Part shown: piece after piece, positions 1 through 5,433 of the stretch
Numbering within the stretch: the stretch's first letter is position 1
Layout of the letters: each line of letters begins with the position of its first letter
Assembly (NCBI GenBank): GCA_963620985.1
Contig: CAVFCI010000034.1
Coordinates: 1 to 20,366, forward strand
Source of the DNA: F23-B02 sp963620985
Lineage (GTDB): Bacteria > Bacillota > Clostridia > Oscillospirales > Oscillospiraceae
Direction of reading: 5' to 3'
Length of the DNA: 20,366 nt
Notes under the pieces: model-generated
Told to the model about the DNA's origin: nothing
Databases searched by the model: none
What the model saw: the letters and a program-made list of their open reading frames with translations, nothing else
Translations under genes and position numbers: made by a program

Positions 1-24
1 GCATTTTGAATACTTTCAAAATGC
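1..24. repeat. Perfect 10-bp hairpin at window edge
   Basis: Positions 1-10 are the exact reverse complement of 15-24, with a 4-nt loop (11-14). The stem starts at the first base of the window, so it may extend further left. No T-run follows on either visible side, so it is not a classical intrinsic terminator by itself. It is the first of three hairpins in a row and may belong to the 3' untranslated region of a gene left of the window. Confidence 0.6.
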
Positions 25-40
25 TCGGCGGAAAAGTGCA

Positions 41-72
41 GTCAAAAAAGTCCCACGAGGGACTTTTTTGAC
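41..72. terminator. Bidirectional intrinsic terminator, 14-bp stem
   Basis: Positions 41-54 pair perfectly with 59-72 around a 4-nt loop (55-58). The stem carries six A on its left arm and six T on its right arm, so it can act as a terminator in either direction. Flanking TGCAGT/ACTGCA (37-42 and 75-80) could lengthen it. It most likely ends a gene outside the window. The stem core closely resembles the terminator at 11859-11896. Confidence 0.7.
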
Positions 73-81
73 AAACTGCAA

Positions 82-115
82 CACGCTCCGCGACTTTGCC
101 GCGGGGCGTGTTTTT
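82..115 (+). terminator. GC-rich intrinsic terminator (+)
   Basis: Positions 82-92 pair with 100-110 (11 bp with one G-U pair, 7-nt loop), followed immediately by TTTTT at 111-115. The T-run lies only on the plus side, so this terminates plus-strand transcription entering from left of the window and insulates the cstA leader. Confidence 0.8.
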
Positions 116-156
116 CTGCAATAATAAAGCGCTTAACTTCCGTACACAGTTTAGCC

Positions 157-186
157 TTGAAGTTATGAACAAATTATAAATATTAA
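157..186 (+). promoter_or_regulatory. Weak candidate promoter for cstA
   Basis: TTGAAG (157-162) and TATTAA (181-186) are separated by 18 nt and lie in an AT-rich block between the upstream terminator and cstA. Each hexamer matches consensus at only about four of six bases, so this is a weak call. If used, it gives a leader of roughly 130 nt before the cstA start. Confidence 0.3.
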
Positions 187-259
187 CAAGTAATTAACAG
201 CAATCGGCCTTTTGAATATGGAAATTAACACCTCGTGTCACTAAAATAACAATTATCAG

Positions 260-287
260 GGCGCGACGATATCTGACATCGTCTGCC
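260..287 (+). promoter_or_regulatory. Hairpin in the cstA leader
   Basis: GACGAT (265-270) and ATCGTC (278-283) form a perfect 6-bp stem with a 7-nt loop. GGC/GCC (260-262 and 285-287) can extend it across a small internal loop. It sits about 32 nt before the cstA start codon, clear of the ribosome binding site at 303-310. It could be a regulator site or an RNA stem. I do not recognise it as a known riboswitch. Confidence 0.35.
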
Positions 288-319
288 AAAAACTACCCGT
301 TTTAAAGGAGGAAAACACT

Positions 320-1798
320 ATGGTAACATTCATTCTCGGCCTCGTTATCCTTTTCGTCGGCGCTGCGCTTTACGGCAAGCTCTGTGAAAAGGTTTTCGGA
401 CCGGACGACCGTCAGACTCCGGCTTACACAAAGAACGACGGAGTTGACTACGTTCCCATGAAGGGCTGGAAAAATGCCCTCATCAACCTTCTGAACATTG
501 CCGGTACCGGCCCCATCCTCGGACCTATACAGGGCATCCTGTTCGGACCGATAGCTTTCATTACCATTCCTATCGGCAACGTCATCGGCGGCGCAATGCA
601 TGACTATTTCTCCGGCATGATATGCCTGCGCGACGGCGGCAGCCAGATGCCCGACATGGTCAAGAAATACACCAATAAGGGCATTTTCACGATCTACAAC
701 ATCTTCGTATGCCTGCTTCTGCTGCTTGTCGGTGCCGTGTTTATCTACACCCCCGGCGACATTGCCGCAACTCAGGTATTTAACTTCTCCGGCGCAGCCG
801 ACGCGGTCTCGACATGGGTCATCTACGGTGTTATCTTCCTGTACTACCTGTGCGCGACCGTATTCCCCATCGACAAGATCATCGGCCGTATCTACCCCAT
901 CTTCGGCGCTATCCTGCTGTTCTCCGCAGTCGGCGTTTTCATCGGACTGTTCGTCAAGGGCTATCCTCTCCTCAACGTCTGGGACAGCGTCTGGAGCTAC
1001 AACGGCGTATTCGACTACGGTAATTATTTCGCGACCGGCCACTTCCTGCCGATATTCTTCGTGACCGTCGCCTGCGGCATTCTCTCCGGCTTCCACTCCA
1101 CCCAGACCGCCATCATCTCCCGCACCATGAAGAGCGAGCGTCAGGGACGCAACACCTTCTACAACATGATGATCCTCGAAGGCTTCATCGCAATGGTATG
1201 GGCAGCCGGCGCAATGGGCGTATACAACCTCGGCCTTCAGGAGGCAAACGCTTCCCTGGCAACTCAGACTGTCGGTATCGTCTGCAAGAACATCCTCGGA
1301 CCTGTCGGCGGCGTTATCGCTCTGCTGGGCGTTATCGTTCTGCCCATCACCTCGGGCGACACTGCGCTGCGCGCTCTGCGTCTGACCGTGGCCGACTCTC
1401 TGCACATCAAGCAGGACTCCAACCTCAAACGTCTCGGCCTGTCGGCCATCATCTTTGCGCTCGTCGCCGGCATCCTCGTCTGGGCAAAGTCCAATACCGC
1501 GGGCTTCATGATTCTGTGGCGCTACTTCGCATGGGCAAACCAGACTTTGGCACTGTTCGCATTCGTCTGCATCGCTGTGTGGATGTTTGAAAACGGCAAG
1601 AGCAAGTGGGTCTGGATGCCGCTTATCCCCGGCGCATTCTACGCCTTCATCACCATCACCTACATAATGAACGCCACGATCGGCTTCAACCTGTCCTGGA
1701 CTGTCTCCTACGTCATCGGCACCGTCTGCGCAGTGGTCTATCTCGTCGGCATCATCATCTACGGCAAGAAGCGTGCCGAGAAGATCAAGCTCGCATAA
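320..1798 (+). CDS. cstA: CstA family carbon starvation / pyruvate-type transporter
   Basis: Multi-pass inner-membrane transporter of the CstA family (492 aa). Family members in Gammaproteobacteria import pyruvate, and peptide uptake has also been proposed, so the substrate here is inferred. The sequence opens with a membrane helix (about residues 1-20). It then shows the family-typical segments: the loop after WKNALINLLNIAGTGPILGP, the HDYFSGM motif near residue 95, and regularly spaced hydrophobic helices to the C-terminus. It is shorter than E. coli CstA (about 700 aa), as is usual for Bacillota versions. The ATG follows AAAGGAGG with good spacing. It is monocistronic by layout, with terminators at 82-115 upstream and 1815-1841 downstream. 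The AT-rich leader and hairpin at 260-287 are the likely control region. Confidence 0.93.
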   Translation: MVTFILGLVILFVGAALYGKLCEKVFGPDDRQTPAYTKNDGVDYVPMKGWKNALINLLNIAGTGPILGPIQGILFGPIAFITIPIGNVIGGAMHDYFSGMICLRDGGSQMPDMVKKYTNKGIFTIYNIFVCLLLLLVGAVFIYTPGDIAATQVFNFSGAADAVSTWVIYGVIFLYYLCATVFPIDKIIGRIYPIFGAILLFSAVGVFIGLFVKGYPLLNVWDSVWSYNGVFDYGNYFATGHFLPIFFVTVACGILSGFHSTQTAIISRTMKSERQGRNTFYNMMILEGFIAMVWAAGAMGVYNLGLQEANASLATQTVGIVCKNILGPVGGVIALLGVIVLPITSGDTALRALRLTVADSLHIKQDSNLKRLGLSAIIFALVAGILVWAKSNTAGFMILWRYFAWANQTLALFAFVCIAVWMFENGKSKWVWMPLIPGAFYAFITITYIMNATIGFNLSWTVSYVIGTVCAVVYLVGIIIYGKKRAEKIKLA

Positions 1799-1814
1799 AT
1801 ATTAAACAGTTTTT

Positions 1815-1841
1815 AAAGGCAGCCTTCGGGCTGCCTTTTTT
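1815..1841 (+). terminator. Intrinsic terminator of cstA (UUCG tetraloop)
   Basis: A 10-bp stem (1815-1824 with 1829-1838) is closed by a C(TTCG)G tetraloop and runs into a T-tract at 1836-1841. It lies 17 nt after the cstA stop codon. Confidence 0.92.
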
Positions 1842-1896
1842 GTATTGAATACACCGCCGCAGGGGACTATAATAGTCACGAAGGAAGGCGAAAGAA

Positions 1897-2760
1897 ATGT
1901 GGATAGTATATGCCTTCGGCTCGGCGTTTTTTGCCGGACTGACCTCTATACTCGCAAAATGCGGAATAAGAAAGACCGATTCCGACGCTGCGACCGCGAT
2001 ACGCACGATAGTGGTGCTCGTATTCTCGTGGCTTATGGTGCTCATTGCGGGCTCTGCGCCTACGATAAGCACGCTGAGCGCGAAAACGTGGTGCTTTCTC
2101 GTTCTCTCGGGGCTTGCGACCGGCGCGTCGTGGCTGTGCTATTTCAAGGCGCTGCAAATGGGCGATGTGAACAAGGTCGTGCCTATCGACAAGTCGAGCA
2201 CCGTGCTGACGATCCTGCTTGCATTCATTTTCCTCGGCGAGGAGATAAGTGCCGTGAAGCTTGCGGCGGTCGTGCTCATCGGCGGCGGCACGTTCATGAT
2301 GATTGAGAAAAAGGATGTCACCGCCGAAGCGCCCTCCGGCGGTCGGAGCTGGCTTATATATGCTCTGCTTTCGACGCTGTTTGCAAGCCTCACCGCCATT
2401 CTCGGCAAGCTCGGCATCGAGGGCGTTGAGTCGAACCTCGGCACGGCCATACGCACCTGCGTCGTGCTCGTAATGGCGTGGGTGGTCGTATTTGTCAAGG
2501 GCAAGGGGAACACTCTGCGCGGCATACCCAAGCGCGAGCTCGGCTTCATATGCCTCTCGGGGCTTGCGACCGGCGGCTCGTGGCTGTGCTACTACAAGGC
2601 GCTGCATGACGGGCTTGCCAGCGTCGTCGTGCCCATCGACAAGCTGAGCATCCTCGTCTCCATCGCGTTTTCATATATCGTCTTTCACGAGCGCCTGACC
2701 CGAAAAGCCGCCCTCGGCCTCTGCCTCATAGTCCTCGGCACTCTACTAATTATTTTTTAG
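1897..2760 (+). CDS. EamA/DMT-family transporter with tandem duplicated halves
   Basis: Predicted drug/metabolite-transporter superfamily membrane protein of 287 aa, substrate unknown. It consists of two EamA repeats, about residues 1-137 and 151-287, joined by a short polar linker. Each half looks like the roughly 140-residue single-domain EamA proteins (COG2510-like, my recollection), with about five helices. The halves share LSGLATG.SWLCY.KAL at residues 70-86 and 220-236 and VVPIDK slightly later, at an exact 150-residue offset. The ATG at 1897 follows AAGGAAGG. The last six codons (ACT CTA CTA ATT ATT TTT) are strikingly AT-rich compared with the rest of the gene, possibly because they overlap a promoter for the RNA downstream. 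The start is separated from cstA by that gene's terminator. Confidence 0.88.
   Translation: MWIVYAFGSAFFAGLTSILAKCGIRKTDSDAATAIRTIVVLVFSWLMVLIAGSAPTISTLSAKTWCFLVLSGLATGASWLCYFKALQMGDVNKVVPIDKSSTVLTILLAFIFLGEEISAVKLAAVVLIGGGTFMMIEKKDVTAEAPSGGRSWLIYALLSTLFASLTAILGKLGIEGVESNLGTAIRTCVVLVMAWVVVFVKGKGNTLRGIPKRELGFICLSGLATGGSWLCYYKALHDGLASVVVPIDKLSILVSIAFSYIVFHERLTRKAALGLCLIVLGTLLIIF
2104..2606 (+). repeat. Intragenic DNA repeat, two copies 450 bp apart
   Basis: The 53-nt segments 2104-2156 and 2554-2606 are identical at 49 positions by direct comparison and lie exactly 450 bp (150 codons) apart. They encode the same conserved block in the two EamA halves. Shorter matches continue around the VVPIDK codons (near 2176-2200 and 2626-2650). 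The conservation includes synonymous third positions. Confidence 0.85.
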
Positions 2761-2764
2761 TGGC

Positions 2765-3042
2765 GCATTTAGGCTGTACCTACACGCATATTGCAGGTGC
2801 ACGGTATCGAGACATCGGAGGAAATAAGTTCGTTTCGTGTCCTGTGAATGCGGAGCAATGTTTGTACAGCATCCCAAAAGATGCTCTGCACCTAAATCGG
2901 TGCACCAAGCCTTCCCCTTACGAAGCTCGAGGGAAAGGTGTCAGCCGATAGGCTGACGGATGAAGTGTTCATCAAATTGTGGCGACAGCCGCAACATTAT
3001 TGAAAAAAGATAGTGCAGATCATTGTCTGCACTATCTTTTTT
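2765..3042 (+). ncRNA. Candidate structured noncoding RNA with pseudoknot
   Basis: This gap after the EamA gene has no credible protein gene but a dense set of complementary segments. Long-range helix: 2773-2779 with 2864-2870 (7 bp). Inside it: 2785-2797 with 2841-2852 (12 bp, one bulged A), extended by 2799-2803 with 2836-2840. Local hairpins: 2868-2873/2880-2885 (competes for three bases with the long-range helix), 2887-2892/2899-2904, 2910-2916/2931-2938, 2940-2946/2951-2957, 2959-2964/2968-2973 and 2977-2983/2988-2994. The loop at 2893-2897 (TAAAT) is complementary to ATTTA at 2767-2771, a possible pseudoknot. The 3' end is the terminator at 3003-3042. G-U pairs (2792/2846, 2793/2845, 2799/2840, 2980/2991) fit only the plus strand. 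I cannot assign the family. The raiA RNA class of Clostridia is one hypothesis. SRP RNA, RNase P, tmRNA and a rod-like 6S RNA do not fit. Ends are approximate. Confidence 0.55.
3003..3042. terminator. 17-bp bidirectional intrinsic terminator
   Basis: Positions 3003-3019 pair perfectly with 3026-3042 around a 6-nt loop. The left arm begins with six A and the right arm ends with six T, so it can stop the plus-strand RNA from the left and the minus-strand nitrilase transcript (stop codon at 3100) from the right. Confidence 0.92.
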
Positions 3043-3099
3043 ACATTTAAATATTAAATTCAGTGCCAGCTATGCGGAGCTTGACGGGTGCGGGATCGC

Positions 3100-4020
3100 T
3101 TACTTTTCGTTGACTGTAAGCTCCAGCACGTCGGGGCGGGCGTAGTGGCCGACGGCGTCGTGCTCCATTTTGCAGGCTGCCGGAAGCTCCATGTCGAGCT
3201 CGGCATAGATCACCGTCTCCTCATCCCAGACAGGCTGCGTGAGATAGTGTCCGTAGGGGTCGATGATGCAGCTTCCGCCGCGGCAGACCATGTCCGGCTG
3301 GCGCTCGACGGCCTCCCTTTCGTTGAGGTCCGTCGGATACGAGGACTTGCTCACTATCATATCGGAGTTTATGAAATAGCACTTGCCCTCGATGGCGATA
3401 TGCTGTATCGTCGCCTGCCACTCGGGATTGTCGTTGGTGTTGGGCGAAATGTATATCGTTATGCCCTTCTGATACAGTGCGACACGCGCAAGGGGCATAT
3501 AGCTTTCCCAGCAGATGAGGCTGCCCATGGGTCCCCACGGCGTTTCTGTCACGGGGAAATAGTCGCGGTTCGCGTCGCCCCAGACCACGCGCTCGGCTCC
3601 CGTGGGCTTGAGCTTGCGGTGTATCTTATAAGAGCCGTCGGGCTCGAAGATGACATTGCTGTTATAAAGCGTTCCGCTGACCGCGTCGCGCTCGGAAAAG
3701 CCGACGCTGACGTATGCTCCGGCGCGCACTGCGGCCTCGGCAAGCGCCGAAAACTCCTCGCCGCCTGCAACAACTGACGCATCGTAATAGCGCTTCCAGT
3801 CCTCCCTGCCGACTTCGGTGCGCTTGCCCATGCTGAAGCCGAAGTTCATGCCGATGGGGTAGCCCGGAATGAACAGCTCGGGGAAAACGATGAGATCGGG
3901 CTTTTTCTGCGCGGCCTCCTCGATATATCCGAGCGTCTTTTCGATCGAGGCCTTTTTGTCGAACATGCAGGGCTCTGCCTGAACCAGCGCGACCTTGCAG
4001 CTTTTTGCGATATCCTTCAT
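3100..4020 (-). CDS. Nitrilase family carbon-nitrogen hydrolase (branch 1 type)
   Basis: Cytoplasmic hydrolase of nitriles or related C-N compounds, 306 aa. The Glu-Lys-Cys triad is clear: E48 in FPELFIPGYP, K136 in HRKLKPTGAERVVWG and C170 in LICWESYMP. The Cys-Trp-Glu context is typical of true nitrilases and cyanide-degrading relatives (branch 1) rather than amidases, so nitrile to carboxylate plus ammonia is likely. The substrate is unknown. I place the start at 4020, where the ATG follows AAAGGAGAG at proper spacing. An in-frame extension upstream would run through the promoter and the eno terminator. It has its own strong promoter (4050-4078), so it is a separate unit from the glycolytic operon despite sharing its direction. 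The terminator at 3003-3042 ends it. Confidence 0.9.
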   Translation of the reverse strand: MKDIAKSCKVALVQAEPCMFDKKASIEKTLGYIEEAAQKKPDLIVFPELFIPGYPIGMNFGFSMGKRTEVGREDWKRYYDASVVAGGEEFSALAEAAVRAGAYVSVGFSERDAVSGTLYNSNVIFEPDGSYKIHRKLKPTGAERVVWGDANRDYFPVTETPWGPMGSLICWESYMPLARVALYQKGITIYISPNTNDNPEWQATIQHIAIEGKCYFINSDMIVSKSSYPTDLNEREAVERQPDMVCRGGSCIIDPYGHYLTQPVWDEETVIYAELDMELPAACKMEHDAVGHYARPDVLELTVNEK

Positions 4021-4049
4021 AGGTAATCTCTCCTTTGCATTATGAAAAT

Positions 4050-4078
4050 ATTGTAGCATACCAAAAAGCGCAGCGCAA
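4050..4078 (-). promoter_or_regulatory. Promoter of the nitrilase gene
   Basis: Read on the minus strand: TTGCGC (4078-4073), a 17-nt spacer, then TACAAT (4055-4050), preceded by TGC as an extended -10. Transcription would begin near 4043, giving a leader of just over 20 nt that contains the AAAGGAGAG ribosome binding site. It lies between the eno terminator and the nitrilase start. Confidence 0.75.
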
Positions 4079-4080
4079 CG

Positions 4081-4114
4081 AAAAAGTGCCCGCAAGCTTG
4101 AAGCTTGCGGGCAC
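4081..4114 (-). terminator. Intrinsic terminator of the glycolytic operon
   Basis: A 12-bp GC-rich stem (4086-4097 with 4103-4114) with a 5-nt loop, or up to 14 bp if the central AAGCTT opens less. On the minus strand it is followed by TTTTT (4085-4081). It begins 13 nt after the eno stop codon. Confidence 0.9.
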
Positions 4115-4127
4115 CCGAATATTTTGA

Positions 4128-5417
4128 TCACTTAATGGAGAAGAATGCGTCCATGCCGGGGTAGGTCGCAACGTCGAAGAGCTCATCCTCGATGCGGAGC
4201 AGCTGGTTGTACTTGCAGACGCGGTCGGTGCGGCTGGGTGCGCCGGTCTTGATCTGGCCTGCGTTGACGGCGACGGAGATGTCAGCAATTGTGGTGTCCT
4301 CGGTCTCGCCCGAGCGGTGGGAGACGACTGCCGTCCAGCCTGCGCGGTGCGCCATCTGGATAGCGTCGAGGGTCTCGGTCAGGGTGCCGATCTGGTTTAC
4401 CTTGATGAGAACTGCGTTTGCAGCGCCCAGAGCAATGCCCTTCTTGATGCGCTCGGTGTTCGTGACGAACAGGTCGTCGCCGACGATCTGGATCTTGTAG
4501 CCGAGGCGCTTGGTCATCAGCTGCCAGCCTTCCCAGTCGTTCTCGCCCATGCCGTCCTCGATGGAAATGATGGGGTACTTCTCTACAAAGCCCTCCCACA
4601 TATCGACCATCTGCTCGCTGGTCATGACTGTGCCGCGCTTGGGCAGGTGGTAGCACTTGTCATCCTCATTGTACCAGTCGGAGACTGCGCCGTCGATCGC
4701 GATCTTGAAGTCCTCGCCGGGCTTGTAGCCGGCCTTATCCATTGCCGCGACAAGAGCCTTGAGCGCATCCTCGTCGGACTCGAGGTTCGGAGCGTAGCCG
4801 CCCTCGTCGCCCACGCCGGAGGCGGGAACGACCTTCTTCAGGGCGTGGAACACCTCTGCGCACATGCGCAGAGCTTCCTTCCAGCTCTTTGCGCTGACGG
4901 GCATTATCATGAACTCCTGGATATCGACGTTCGAGCCGGTAGCGTGTGCGCCGCCGTTGAGGACGTTCATCATGGGAACGGGCAGGGTCTTTGCGTTAAC
5001 GCCGCCGATGTAGTTGTACAGGCTCTGACCGGTGGCCTCTGCCGCTGCGCGTGCGCAGGCCAGCGATACGCCGAGTATGGCGTTTGCGCCGAGGCGGGAC
5101 TTGTTGGGAGTGCCGTCGATCTCGATGAGCATCTTGTCGATGCCGGGCTGATCGAGGACGTTCAGGCCGACCATGGCCTCGGCGATCTCGCCGTTTACGT
5201 TCTCGACTGCCTTGCTTACGCCCTTGCCGCCGTAACGGCTCTTGTCGCCGTCACGCAGCTCGCAGGCCTCGTACATGCCGGTGGATGCGCCCGAGGGAAC
5301 TGCCGCACGGCCTACGGTGCCGTCGTCGAGGGTGACCTCGACCTCGACGGTCGGGTTGCCTCGGGAGTCAAGGATCTCTCTTGCCATTACGTCAACGATC
5401 TCAAAATACTGTTTCAT
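4128..5417 (-). CDS. eno: Enolase (phosphopyruvate hydratase)
   Basis: Converts 2-phosphoglycerate to phosphoenolpyruvate in glycolysis; cytoplasmic, Mg-dependent. At 429 aa it has the usual length. Visible residues: E205 in GDEGG, metal ligands D242, E287 (SIEDG) and D314 (GDD), K339 (LIKVNQIGT), H367 (SHRSGE), and H158 in the mobile loop. Compared with the B. subtilis sequence as I remember it, the H158 loop is one residue longer and the segment before GDEGG about four shorter. I choose the ATG at 5417. A TTG nine bases upstream would leave almost no space after AAAGGAG. The ribosome binding site overlaps the end of gpmI (16-nt gap), so eno is the last gene of the trmL-pgk-tpiA-gpmI-eno run. 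Confidence 0.97.
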   Translation of the reverse strand: MKQYFEIVDVMAREILDSRGNPTVEVEVTLDDGTVGRAAVPSGASTGMYEACELRDGDKSRYGGKGVSKAVENVNGEIAEAMVGLNVLDQPGIDKMLIEIDGTPNKSRLGANAILGVSLACARAAAEATGQSLYNYIGGVNAKTLPVPMMNVLNGGAHATGSNVDIQEFMIMPVSAKSWKEALRMCAEVFHALKKVVPASGVGDEGGYAPNLESDEDALKALVAAMDKAGYKPGEDFKIAIDGAVSDWYNEDDKCYHLPKRGTVMTSEQMVDMWEGFVEKYPIISIEDGMGENDWEGWQLMTKRLGYKIQIVGDDLFVTNTERIKKGIALGAANAVLIKVNQIGTLTETLDAIQMAHRAGWTAVVSHRSGETEDTTIADISVAVNAGQIKTGAPSRTDRVCKYNQLLRIEDELFDVATYPGMDAFFSIK

Positions 5418-5433
5418 TTTGCTCAATCTCCTT

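Noticed and set aside
302..1405. Long open frame on the minus strand opposite cstA
   Set aside because: It is antisense to a clear CstA gene, with low-complexity Asp/Glu/Val-rich composition and no recognisable family. Such shadow frames are expected in GC-rich genes.
2760..2951. 63-residue plus-strand open frame after the EamA gene
   Set aside because: No ribosome binding site precedes it, it resembles no protein I know, and it overlaps the helices of the structured RNA.
2765..3042. Riboswitch or T-box reading of the structured segment
   Set aside because: No plus-strand gene follows the terminator. The cobalamin, TPP, FMN, SAM, lysine and T-box consensus elements I looked for are absent. 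GGGAAAGGTG at 2931-2940 only superficially recalls a cobalamin box.
4021..4131. N-terminal extension of the nitrilase to 4131
   Set aside because: It would translate through the eno terminator and the nitrilase promoter. The ATG at 4020 has an excellent ribosome binding site and gives the family-typical N-terminus.
5418..5426. TTG start of enolase at 5426
   Set aside because: The TTG is almost adjacent to the ribosome binding site, while the ATG at 5417 has workable spacing and the expected length.
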